A stretch of DNA of 64,000 nucleotides from Verrucomicrobiaceae bacterium (lineage in GTDB: Bacteria; Verrucomicrobiota; Verrucomicrobiia; Verrucomicrobiales; Verrucomicrobiaceae), in assembly GCA_015075365.1 (NCBI GenBank), contig JABTUN010000001.1, positions 1,550,001 to 1,614,000 of the forward strand, read 5' to 3'. Of this stretch, positions 57,139-64,000 are shown one piece after another. The notes beneath the pieces are model-generated. The model ran no database searches. It had not been told where the DNA came from and saw only the letters and a program-made list of their open reading frames with translations. Position 1 is the stretch's first letter, and every line of letters starts with the position of its first letter. The position numbers were made by a program, and so were the translations under genes.

Positions 57139-58161
57139 TCATTTTTTGAACAAGAGGCGCAGGAAGGCCGCGTCACGAAACGCGCCGCCGCTGCCGAGGC
57201 GCACGACGACGAGCTTGAGCGAGGGGACGGCATACAGGCGCTGGCCGTAAGAGCCGATGCTGGCGAGCAGCTCCGCCGGGGCATCGCGGCAGAGGCAGGC
57301 GTTCCGCCAGGACTGGGAGGACCAGGGACGGTCGAGCATCGTTTCGACATCGACCTCGCGCGCGCTCCTGGACTCCGCCGCGTGGTTGTTCCAGATGCCG
57401 AAGGCGTAGGCGGGATTGGGTTTGCCGCCGCGCAGGAGATGATCGAAAAAACCGTCGTCCTCGTCCAGCACGGGCTCCCCCTTCTCCAGGAGCACTCTTC
57501 CGATCCCGCTCCACTGACGTGCGGTCTGCATGAAGCCGGCGGCGAGCAGAGGAGCGCCTTGGGAGTCCGGCAGATAGCGCTGCGGGCCGAGGCCGAGAGG
57601 CGAGAGCACCTCCCGCTCCAAAAACCGGGTGGGCGTGCGCTTCTTGAGCTTCCTGGCGAGCACCTCGTGAAACACCTGGAGCGCGGCGGGACCGTAGATG
57701 AAGGATTTGCCCGCCGAAGTGACGCAGCGCGCCTTCAGCGCTGCGGTCGTGCGGTCCTTGTAATCGTTCTGATGCAGCTCCGGCATGGCGGCGAGACCGC
57801 TGGTGAAGTCGAGCAGGTCACAGACGCGGATCTGGCTCCTTGTCCGGTCCTTCTGCCATTCCGTGAGGGTATCCGCGACTTTCTCGTCGAGATCGAGCAG
57901 CTCCGCCTCCGCGGCGACGAGCGCGGCGAGGCCCCAATAGGCCTTCGTGCCGCTGTAGATGCGCTGGGGGACGTTTTTGCCGCCGCCGTTCGCATAGGTC
58001 TCCCAGATGATTCTGCCGTTGTGTTTCACGAGGAGCGCCATGCCGCCCTTTTCGGATGAATAGCGCGCGGCTTCGGCCATGCGGGCCTTCAGCGCGTCCA
58101 CAGCCTGCTCGTGTGCCGTCGCATGGACGCACATCACCATGGCAGGCAGCAGCAGTTTCAT
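57139..58161 (-). CDS. Serine hydrolase (beta-lactamase family, S12-like), exported
   Basis: A 340-residue exported protein with signal peptide MKLLLPAMVMCVHATAH. The S-x-x-K tetrad is IYS70-G-T-K73 with AYWGLAALVA, the Tyr motif is SFIY156GPAALQ (Y-G-P in the place of Y-x-N), and a Gly-rich GSGGAF near the C-terminus fits the third motif. These are features of class C beta-lactamase-like hydrolases, esterases and D-aminopeptidases; the enzyme is more likely a peptidase or esterase than a resistance factor. It is divergent from the orphan response regulator. Confidence 0.82.
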   Translation of the reverse strand: MKLLLPAMVMCVHATAHEQAVDALKARMAEAARYSSEKGGMALLVKHNGRIIWETYANGGGKNVPQRIYSGTKAYWGLAALVAAEAELLDLDEKVADTLTEWQKDRTRSQIRVCDLLDFTSGLAAMPELHQNDYKDRTTAALKARCVTSAGKSFIYGPAALQVFHEVLARKLKKRTPTRFLEREVLSPLGLGPQRYLPDSQGAPLLAAGFMQTARQWSGIGRVLLEKGEPVLDEDDGFFDHLLRGGKPNPAYAFGIWNNHAAESRSAREVDVETMLDRPWSSQSWRNACLCRDAPAELLASIGSYGQRLYAVPSLKLVVVRLGSGGAFRDAAFLRLLFKK

Positions 58162-58219
58162 CAGCATCGGAGGAACTTTAAGCCTTGAACTTTAAAGCTG
58201 AAACCTCAAACCTGCGCGC

Positions 58220-58891
58220 ATGCGCATTCTCCTGCTCGAAGACCAGAACAAGCTGCTTTCCTTCGCCAAAAAGGGCCTGGAGGAGCAGGGCATCCAGGTG
58301 GACGCGGTGAGCGACGGGGACGAGGCGTGGGAAATGGCCACCACGGTGCCGTACGACGCCCTGGTGCTCGACATCATGGTGCCGGGACGCGACGGGCTGA
58401 GCATCCTGCGCGGCCTGCGGGAGAAGCGGAACACGGTGCCGGTGATCCTGCTCACCGCGCGGACGACGCTGCCGGAGAAAATCGAGGGGCTGAACCTGGG
58501 CGCGGACGATTACATGACGAAGCCGTTTTTCGTCGAGGAACTGGCCGCGCGCCTGCGCACGGTGGCACGGCGCAAGGCGGGCGAGGCGGGCCACCTCATC
58601 CGCGTGGAGGACCTGAGCATGGACTTGCTGACACGGAAGGTGACACGCGCAGGGCAGGAGATCGAGCTGAGCACGCGAGAGTTTGAACTGCTGGAGCATC
58701 TCATGCGCAGCCCTGGCCGGGTGTTTGGCCGGATGCAGATCTACGAGCATGTGTGGGGCTACAACATGGACCCGGAAACGAACCTCGTGGAGGTGTACAT
58801 CCAGCGCCTGCGCGCCAAGATCGACAAGGAGCACGACAGAAAGCTGATCCGCACCGTGCGCGGCGTGGGCTATGCGCTGGGCGGCGGGTAA
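58220..58891 (+). CDS. OmpR-family response regulator without adjacent kinase
   Basis: A 223-residue regulator. The receiver has Glu7-Asp8, phospho-acceptor Asp51 in LVLDIMVPGRDG and Lys101 in YMTKPFF; the winged helix contains STREFELLEHLMRSPGRVF and ends GVGYALGGG, with the family's EVYIQRLRAKID. There is no histidine kinase in the window next to it; the convergent gene 8 bases away is ftsZ. An AT-rich patch (58174-58197, AACTTTAAG and AACTTTAAAG) lies between it and the divergent serine hydrolase and probably holds its promoter. Function unassigned. Confidence 0.9.
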   Translation: MRILLLEDQNKLLSFAKKGLEEQGIQVDAVSDGDEAWEMATTVPYDALVLDIMVPGRDGLSILRGLREKRNTVPVILLTARTTLPEKIEGLNLGADDYMTKPFFVEELAARLRTVARRKAGEAGHLIRVEDLSMDLLTRKVTRAGQEIELSTREFELLEHLMRSPGRVFGRMQIYEHVWGYNMDPETNLVEVYIQRLRAKIDKEHDRKLIRTVRGVGYALGGG

Positions 58892-58899
58892 GCCGCGCC

Positions 58900-60585
58900 T
58901 CAGGCCTTCAGCTTCATCTTGAGGCGCTTCCAAGTTGGAACGTCGAGGTCGTCGCCATCGACGATGGAGGGCTCCGTGTCCTTGAAGCGTCCGCGATCCT
59001 CCTCACCGATGCCCAGGGTGGGCTGCTCGACGGGCTTGGAGCGGGAGACGATGCTGGCGGTGATGGTGCTGGCCGGTGCCGGAGGATCGAGAACCAGGAG
59101 ATCATCCTGCTGCACCGGAGGGGGCTCCGTTTGCAGTGTGACGCTGCGGGCGACGACGGCGGCGAGTCCGCGGCCATTTTCGCGCGCTGCATCTGCCAGT
59201 TCCTTGGCGGCCGGTGTGCGCACCGGGATGCGCGCCGTTTCCGGCGTGGGGGCAAAGACAGGCGCCGGATGATCGACACCGGCCTGCTCGTCCGCTTCCT
59301 CACCCCATGGCGGCGAGTCATCCGCGTCACCATGAACCTCCGCGCTGTCCTCGAATGCCTCACGGGCCTCGGATGCGGGCTCGGCCGCCTCGACAAAATC
59401 ATCCGCGAGCTTCGGCTGCGCCGGCGCTGGCTCGGGCATGATTTCTTCAGCCGCGAAAAGGAAGGACTCCTCCTGCTTCGGCGCGGCGGGGGCGCGCCTC
59501 GACTCGCGCCTGGGCGCGGGTGGAGCCACGGCAGGCACCGGAGCGGCCGCCTCGGCGCGCGGGGCCATCATTTCGGCGGGCGGCGCGGCGGCGGCGTGCG
59601 CGTTGAGCTGGGCGAGGCCGAGGGAGCTGATCAAGGTGACGGCCACGGAGTCCCCCAGCTTCGCATCGACGGCGAGCCCGAAAAGGATGTGCGTCTGGTC
59701 CGGCACATTGCGGCCGAGCTGCTTCATGATGCCCTCGACTTCGACGAGCGTGAGGCTTTCCCCGCCGGCGACGTGAACAAGAAGCGTGCGGGTTTGATGC
59801 AGGAGACGGCCCTGGTCGATGAGCGGGCTCTTGAGCGCCTTCTTGAGGGCCTCCGTGCCACGGTTCTGGCCGCGCGCCTCGCCAAAGCCGAACAGGCAGC
59901 GCCCGTTGGCTGTGCTCAGCGCGGCGGTGAGATCGTCCAGGCCGAGCTTCACAAGGCCCGGCGTGGCGGTGATGGTGGCGACGGCGCGCACGCACTGGGC
60001 GATGAGCTGGTCAGCGAGGGTGAACGCCTTCTGGATGCCGTCTTTCGGCAGGACGAGCTCTCCCATGCGGTTGTTTTCAAACAGGACGAGCGCGTCGGCA
60101 CGCTTTTGCAGGAGCTCGAGCGCCTCCTCCGCCTGGCCAATGCGGCGGCGGCCCTCAAAGGCGAAGGGCATGCTGGCCACGACGAGCACGAGGGCGCCGG
60201 TGTTCTTCGCGATCTCCGCGATGACCGGGGCGGCACCGCTGCCGCTGCCACCTCCGAGACCGGCGCTGATGAAAATGATGTCATGTCCTTCGATGGCCTG
60301 GCGGATCTGCTCGCGGGAGAAGAGCGCGGCCTCGCGACCAAGATCAGGATCGCCTCCAGCGCCGATGCCCTTCATCAGTTCGACCCCGAGCTGGACCTTC
60401 ACCGGGGCCATGCTGTGGCTGAGCACACGGATGTCCGTGTGCATGCAGACGAGCGTGCCGTCCACGATGCGGTCGAGCGTGATGCGGTCGATGACATTGG
60501 AGCCTGCGCCGCCGACACCGACGATGCAGATGCGGGGTGCTTTGTCGCGGGCTCCGGCGGATGGTGTGCGTTCGTATTCGACCAT
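58900..60585 (-). CDS. ftsZ: Cell division protein FtsZ, divergent
   Basis: A 561-residue FtsZ, longer than usual (380-400) because of a 200-residue C-terminal disordered region. ICIVGVGGAGSNVIDRI is the GTP-binding start, the tubulin signature is GLGGGSGSGAAP (109-120; usual GGGTGTG), and the C-terminal peptide LDVPTWKRLKMKLKA fits the FtsA/ZipA-binding tail. The T7 catalytic loop, normally NVDFAD, reads KLGLDDL (213-219): Asn and the first Asp appear replaced by Lys213 and Gly215, while Asp218 remains. Filament formation and GTPase properties could differ. It is the last gene of ftsQ-ftsA-ftsZ, 38 bases after ftsA. The linker is rich in Ala, Glu and Pro. Confidence 0.92.
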   Translation of the reverse strand: MVEYERTPSAGARDKAPRICIVGVGGAGSNVIDRITLDRIVDGTLVCMHTDIRVLSHSMAPVKVQLGVELMKGIGAGGDPDLGREAALFSREQIRQAIEGHDIIFISAGLGGGSGSGAAPVIAEIAKNTGALVLVVASMPFAFEGRRRIGQAEEALELLQKRADALVLFENNRMGELVLPKDGIQKAFTLADQLIAQCVRAVATITATPGLVKLGLDDLTAALSTANGRCLFGFGEARGQNRGTEALKKALKSPLIDQGRLLHQTRTLLVHVAGGESLTLVEVEGIMKQLGRNVPDQTHILFGLAVDAKLGDSVAVTLISSLGLAQLNAHAAAAPPAEMMAPRAEAAAPVPAVAPPAPRRESRRAPAAPKQEESFLFAAEEIMPEPAPAQPKLADDFVEAAEPASEAREAFEDSAEVHGDADDSPPWGEEADEQAGVDHPAPVFAPTPETARIPVRTPAAKELADAARENGRGLAAVVARSVTLQTEPPPVQQDDLLVLDPPAPASTITASIVSRSKPVEQPTLGIGEEDRGRFKDTEPSIVDGDDLDVPTWKRLKMKLKA

Positions 60586-60623
60586 AAGGGTAAACGGTGA
60601 AGGGTGACAGGTGCGATGATGCC

Positions 60624-61841
60624 TCAGACGGCGATGGAAGAAAGTATTTCCTGCATGCGGCGGCCAAGTCGTTTCAGAGGGGAGAGATACGGCTTCTCCG
60701 CGTCGAGAATCTGCGCGTAGCGGATGAGGCCGATCGGCGCGGAGAACTGCGGGTTTTCAAACGTGGAGGTGATGCCGCTGACGGGCGCGGAGCCCGCACG
60801 GGTGATCTTCATGCCGAACACCTCATGCGCCAGGGCCTCGACGCCCTTCATGAGGCTGACGCCGCCGGTGAGGAAGACACCCGCGCCGAGATGGGCGAGG
60901 TGGGCCGCGCAACGCGCCTTCACCTGCTCCAGGATTTCCCGCGTGCGCAGGCTCATGACCTCGTTGAGAAAGGCGCGCGGCACCTCGCCCAGCACGAGGC
61001 CCGTGTCGTCCTCGATGCTGAGCATCTCGCCCTCGGGCACGTCCTCGTACAACACGCTGCCCTCCTCGACCTTGAGCCGCTCGGCCCGGCCGTTCGGGAT
61101 CTGCAGCGCCAGGGCCACGTCGTTGGTGATGTGGTCGCCGCCCAGCGGCACGCAGCCGGAGGCGGTGATCATCCCCTCCTGGTACAGCACATAGTCACAG
61201 GTGCCCGCGCCGAAGTCGATCATGAGCGCGCCCTGCGTCTTCGCCTCACGCGTGAGCACGACCTGCGCGGCGGCGACAGGGTTGAAAACGACGTCCTCCA
61301 CCTCCAGCGGGATCTCCCGCACGCAGCGGATCGCGTTCTGGATGCGTCCGCGGATGCCGTGGATGATGTGGTAGTCGGCCTCGAGCAGGCGGCCCTCGCG
61401 CCCGATGGGCTGGCGCACGCCCTCCACGCCATCGACGATGTACTGCCGCGTGACACTGTGCAGGAAGACATTCTGCTGCGGGATGCTGACGTTGCGCGCG
61501 ATCTCCTTGGCCTCCTCGACATCGTCCTCCGTGATCTCCGTCTGGTCGTCCGGCAGGCGGTAGCAGCCCCGGTTGTTCAGGCTCTGGATGTGGGCGCCCG
61601 TCACGCCGAGGAAGACGTTGCGGATCATCACGTCACTACGGTCCTCCGCGCGCACCAGCGCGTCGTTCAGGCAGGTCTGCACGGTCTCAAAATCGACGAT
61701 CTCCCCCTTGCGCACGCCGCGGGAGGGTGCCTGGCCGACACCGAGGATCTTGATCGCTCCGTCCTTTTTCGCCTCGCCGACGACGACGCAGATTTTGTGC
61801 GTTCCGATTTCGAGTCCTGCGTAAATGGTGGTCTTGGCCAT
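60624..61841 (-). CDS. ftsA: Cell division protein FtsA
   Basis: A 405-residue actin-fold ATPase. AGLEIGTHKICVVVGE is the phosphate-1 motif, the 1C subdomain falls near 85-165 (TEDDVEEAKEIARNVSIP), and ALMIDFGAGTCDYVLYQ and FLTGGVSLMKGVEALA give phosphate-2 and adenosine motifs. The C-terminal amphipathic helix LGRRMQEILSSI anchors it to the membrane. FtsA tethers FtsZ filaments and recruits later division proteins. It lies between ftsQ (8 bases) and ftsZ, all on the minus strand. Confidence 0.95.
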   Translation of the reverse strand: MAKTTIYAGLEIGTHKICVVVGEAKKDGAIKILGVGQAPSRGVRKGEIVDFETVQTCLNDALVRAEDRSDVMIRNVFLGVTGAHIQSLNNRGCYRLPDDQTEITEDDVEEAKEIARNVSIPQQNVFLHSVTRQYIVDGVEGVRQPIGREGRLLEADYHIIHGIRGRIQNAIRCVREIPLEVEDVVFNPVAAAQVVLTREAKTQGALMIDFGAGTCDYVLYQEGMITASGCVPLGGDHITNDVALALQIPNGRAERLKVEEGSVLYEDVPEGEMLSIEDDTGLVLGEVPRAFLNEVMSLRTREILEQVKARCAAHLAHLGAGVFLTGGVSLMKGVEALAHEVFGMKITRAGSAPVSGITSTFENPQFSAPIGLIRYAQILDAEKPYLSPLKRLGRRMQEILSSIAV

Positions 61842-61849
61842 GGTCGGGA

Positions 61850-62839
61850 TCAGCGTGGAGCGTTGGAGGAATCAGCGGGCGTCGGAAGGCTCTGGCGCTC
61901 CGCCAGGGTGAGGCCGGAAACATCCGGCGTGCCGTGAAAGGTGGCCGGCGTGTTGTCGCGGGCGATGAAATTGACCGTGGCCAGCCGCCATTGGCGGGTG
62001 CGTGCCTCCGCCATCAGGCGGTCGTGGCGCTCGAGCTGCATCTCGATGTCGTCCACGCCAAAGGTGATCACCATGGGCTGTGCGGTGGCGAAATGCGCCT
62101 CGATGGACCATGCGTTCGGAATCTCCAGACGCGTCACGCGCTCCTCCGGCGTCTGCGCGCGCGCGTTGAGCTCCGTCATCAAGTGCAGCGCCGTGTGCAA
62201 CAGGCGGTCCGTCACCGGCACGCCATGCACCGCCTCGCTCAACAGGTCATAACGGATCGCCGGGAGCGCCAGGTACTCCTTCGTGATGACCTCGCATGGC
62301 ATCGGCACGCCCTCCGCGTCCACCAGGCAGCCCGCGCCGCTGCGCGCGGCATGGAAGTTCATCCGGGCACACTCCAGCCAGGCCACGGGGATGCGCTGCT
62401 CCACATCGAGGGTGAGCAGGCCATTGTAGGCGCGGTGGATCTGCACGGATTTCACCTGCGGCAGGCGCTCCAGCCGCGCGCGCACCTCCCGGATGCTCAG
62501 GGTGAGCAGGTTCGTGTCCAGGGTAAGGGCGGTGGTGGAGACGATCTTTTGCTCCGAAAGCGGGCCGCTCGTGTTCACCAAAACTTTTTTCAGCAAGAAC
62601 TGCTCGTTCTTCTCAAAGGCCTCAATCCACACGATCCGTCCCAGCGCCAGCAGCCCGATTCCCACGATCAGCCAGATCGCATTGCGAAAACCCCGCCGGC
62701 GCACCTCCGCCGCCTCCTGCTCGCGGATCACCGGGGACTCCGGCTCGTAATTGATCACCCGCGGGTCTTCCACGCCCCGGCGCTTCTTGCGGGAAGAGCG
62801 GGTTTCAGGCTGTTTGGAGCCTTTTTTTGCGGGAGGCAT
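61850..62839 (-). CDS. ftsQ: Cell division protein FtsQ, divergent
   Basis: A 329-residue bitopic protein: about 50 cytoplasmic residues with Lys/Arg clusters (PPAKKGSKQ...RKKRRG), a membrane segment at about 53-71 (NAIWLIVGIGLLALGRIVW), and a POTRA-like region (LLKKVLVNTSGPLSEQKIVS, then LLTLSIREVRARLERLPQVKSVQIHRAYNGLLTLDVEQR) ending in the beta domain. Sequence similarity to canonical FtsQ is low, so the call rests on POTRA topology and the position before ftsA. It would be the periplasmic scaffold of FtsB/FtsL at the division site. A good promoter lies 49 bases upstream. Confidence 0.85.
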   Translation of the reverse strand: MPPAKKGSKQPETRSSRKKRRGVEDPRVINYEPESPVIREQEAAEVRRRGFRNAIWLIVGIGLLALGRIVWIEAFEKNEQFLLKKVLVNTSGPLSEQKIVSTTALTLDTNLLTLSIREVRARLERLPQVKSVQIHRAYNGLLTLDVEQRIPVAWLECARMNFHAARSGAGCLVDAEGVPMPCEVITKEYLALPAIRYDLLSEAVHGVPVTDRLLHTALHLMTELNARAQTPEERVTRLEIPNAWSIEAHFATAQPMVITFGVDDIEMQLERHDRLMAEARTRQWRLATVNFIARDNTPATFHGTPDVSGLTLAERQSLPTPADSSNAPR

Positions 62840-62887
62840 GGCGGTGGCAGCAGGAACAACAGGGACGCCCAGGAGGGCGGATTTTGG

Positions 62888-62916
62888 TTAATATCCCTTA
62901 AATAGTCCATCGCCAA
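62888..62916 (-). promoter_or_regulatory. Predicted sigma70-type promoter of ftsQAZ
   Basis: On the minus strand, TTGGCG (62916-62911) and TATTAA (62893-62888) are separated by exactly 17 bases, 48 bases before the ftsQ start. This AT-rich patch is unusual in an otherwise GC-rich region and fits a single promoter for the three division genes. Confidence 0.6.
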
Positions 62917-62946
62917 TCCGAATGCCATAATTATTCGAGGAAAAAT

Positions 62947-62995
62947 CCGGGCTGAAGCGGCTCCTCGCCACCCCCGCCAGCGATTCTCAGCCCGG
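62947..62995 (-). terminator. Stem-loop terminator overlapping the end of the HIT gene
   Basis: On the minus strand CCGGGCTGA (62995-62987) and TCAGCCCGG (62955-62947) are perfect inverted 9-base arms around a 31-base loop, and the T-rich ATTTTTCC follows at once. The TGA of the HIT gene is inside the first arm. It would separate nrdR-HIT from ftsQAZ transcription. Confidence 0.55.
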
Positions 62996-63340
62996 TGGCC
63001 ACTCCAGCCGCCGTCCGGCCAGCAGATGCACATGCAGGTGCGGCACGCTCTCCCCGGCATCGCGACCGTGGTTGATGACGAGGCGGAACCCCTTGTCCCG
63101 CGCCGTGACACCCAGTTTGTCGGCGATTTTGCCCGCCGCCAGCAGCAGCGCGCCCAGCGTGGCCTGATCCTCCGCCACCGCCTCGCCGACACGAGGGATG
63201 ACCTTCTTCGGCACGATCAGGATGTGGGTCGGGGCCACCGGGTTGATGTCGTTGAAGGCGGCTACCAGGTCGTCCTCGTAAACGAGCGGGGCAGGGATCT
63301 CCCGGTCGATGATTTTCTGGAAAATGGTCTTCTTGCTCAT
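62987..63340 (-). CDS. HIT-family nucleotide hydrolase
   Basis: A 117-residue protein of the histidine triad superfamily, Hint branch. The hallmark H-x-H-x-H is PHLHVHLLAGR (His101, 103, 105) and the N-terminal TIFQKIIDREIPAPLVYED is the family start; NDINPVAPTHILIVPKK follows. Such proteins hydrolyse AMP-lysine-like phosphoramidates and act as small nucleotide-binding enzymes. ATG 63340 starts the conserved sequence; the longer frame upstream adds unrelated residues. nrdR is 45 bases upstream in the same direction, and a stem-loop terminator overlaps its stop. Confidence 0.93.
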   Translation of the reverse strand: MSKKTIFQKIIDREIPAPLVYEDDLVAAFNDINPVAPTHILIVPKKVIPRVGEAVAEDQATLGALLLAAGKIADKLGVTARDKGFRLVINHGRDAGESVPHLHVHLLAGRRLEWPPG

Positions 63341-63385
63341 GCAGGGTGCAAATCTAGCCAGCGCCATGCATGCGGGCAAGCGCCG

Positions 63386-63907
63386 TCAGACACGTCGTCC
63401 ACGTGCCGGAGCAGGCGGCCCGCGGAAGAGCTCCTCCTGGCCTTTTTCCCGCAAGCGGCGCTTCCCGAGGCTCTGGATCTCGTCAATAAAGGCCCCCACG
63501 TCCTCAAACTGCCGGTACACGCTCGCGTAGCGCACATAGGCCACATGATCGAGCGCCTCCAGGCGGTGCATCACCTTCGCACCGATCACGGTGCTGGGGA
63601 TTTCCCGGTAGCCCTCCTCCTCCAGCTCGATGGCGATGTCGTCCACGAGCTGTTCGATGTCCTCCATCTTCACGGGACGCTTTTCGCAGGCCTTGCGCAC
63701 GCCGGAGAGCAGTTTTTCGCGGTTAAAGCTCTCCCGCGCGCCGTTGCGCTTCACCACGCGCAGTTCCTCGCGCTCCACAATCTCATAGGTCGTGAAGCGA
63801 AAGTCGCACTTCATGCACTCCCGCCGCCGGCGGATGGCGTGCCCCTCCCGCGCCTCGCGTGAGTCGATCACCTTGTCCTGGGAGCTTCCACATTTTGGGC
63901 AACGCAT
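63386..63907 (-). CDS. nrdR: Transcriptional repressor NrdR
   Basis: A 173-residue ATP-cone repressor. The zinc ribbon is C3-P-K-C6 with C31-M-K-C34, followed by DFRFTTYE, and the ATP cone spans about 46-136 (EELRVVKRNGARESFNREKLLSGVRKAC, then GAKVMHRLEALDHVAYVRYASVYRQF). It represses ribonucleotide reductase genes when dATP is bound. The C-terminal tail (RREKGQEELFRGPPAPARGRRV-like) is a basic extension of about 20 residues. It is upstream of the HIT gene, with 45 bases between; the 93 bases to the window edge hold its promoter region and nothing else recognised. Confidence 0.95.
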   Translation of the reverse strand: MRCPKCGSSQDKVIDSREAREGHAIRRRRECMKCDFRFTTYEIVEREELRVVKRNGARESFNREKLLSGVRKACEKRPVKMEDIEQLVDDIAIELEEEGYREIPSTVIGAKVMHRLEALDHVAYVRYASVYRQFEDVGAFIDEIQSLGKRRLREKGQEELFRGPPAPARGRRV

Positions 63908-64000
63908 TTGGGGGTGAGCAAGAGTGCGCGCTGTTCAAGATGATGGCAAGCGCGGACATGACGCTGTGCCAGCCGGCACAACGTGCGTCCATTTGGTCGG

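Noticed and set aside
57139..58161. Beta-lactamase as antibiotic resistance gene
   Set aside because: The SxxK and YGP motifs fit broad S12-like hydrolases and the context is an exported esterase; resistance is not supported.
58753..60600. Open frame of 615 codons on the plus strand
   Set aside because: Opposite ftsZ and overlapping the end of a response regulator; composition is Gly/Arg/His-rich.
62755..63192. Second open frame across the HIT gene and the ftsQ promoter
   Set aside because: Arg-rich shadow frame; the HIT frame carries the H-x-H-x-H motif.
1..64000. rRNA, tRNA, CRISPR array, prophage or insertion sequence
   Set aside because: Gaps are short, none folds like a tRNA by eye, there are no spaced direct repeats, and no transposase or integrase is present. 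A tRNAscan or ISfinder run would settle it.

Overview
The window looks like a chromosomal stretch from a high-GC Verrucomicrobiales bacterium (Prosthecobacter/Verrucomicrobium-like). The reasons are nine Sec-exported sulfatases, a DUF1552 protein, a secreted protein with a DSNGDGVPNGL C-terminal motif, and a divergent ftsQ-ftsA-ftsZ cluster. The taxon is inferred from gene content; no rRNA or tRNA gene is visible. Genes are packed tightly: no intergenic gap exceeds about 175 bases, many neighbours overlap by ATGA, and no insertion sequence, prophage or CRISPR array is seen. Start codons were moved inward wherever a signal peptide, a coupled stop or a Shine-Dalgarno sequence decided the case.

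Layout. 0-9.1 kb: the end of a DUF1552 protein, a DapA-family lyase divergent from a PAS-AraC regulator with two palindromic operators between them, a ceramidase-like protein, a VanX-like D-Ala-D-Ala dipeptidase followed by an OmpR regulator and histidine kinase, and TerC. 9.1-28.5 kb: seven of the sulfatases, interrupted at 16.6-25.4 kb by a rhodanese, a beta-barrel candidate, a PiT-family anion permease, an AraC regulator, two large proteins of unknown function and a PhoD-type phosphatase. 28.6-32.2 kb: a probable nitric-oxide/oxygen response island with an exported YHS-truncated globin fusion, a group III truncated globin, NnrS and a radical SAM/SPASM enzyme. 32.2-39.5 kb: a sulfatase translationally coupled to a sulfotransferase, secG with a strong terminator, DUF2059, a sialidase-like protein, a lipoprotein hydrolase and the ninth sulfatase.

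39.5-49.9 kb: a secreted protein, then a putative biosynthetic cluster with a halogenase-like flavoprotein, LpxL-type acyltransferase, NodB deacetylase, methyltransferase, reduced AMP-ligase, ketosynthase and a cysteine-less ketosynthase homologue. It resembles part of an aryl-polyene-like pathway but lacks a visible carrier protein, ketoreductase or dehydratase. Two exported proteins follow. 50-58.2 kb: aroC, a phosphofructokinase, a DMT exporter, a SMUG1 glycosylase, an Mrr-bactofilin fusion, a secreted esterase and a serine hydrolase. 58.2-64 kb: an orphan OmpR regulator, ftsZ-ftsA-ftsQ transcribed leftward from a recognisable promoter, a HIT protein and nrdR.

Together the genes suggest a heterotroph that degrades sulfated and acylated polysaccharides in its periplasm and recovers sulfate, with stress (NO, cell wall) and cell-division functions interleaved. 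The least explained parts are the globin-NnrS-radical SAM island, the incomplete ketosynthase cluster, the FtsZ with a degenerate T7 loop, and the Mrr-bactofilin fusion.
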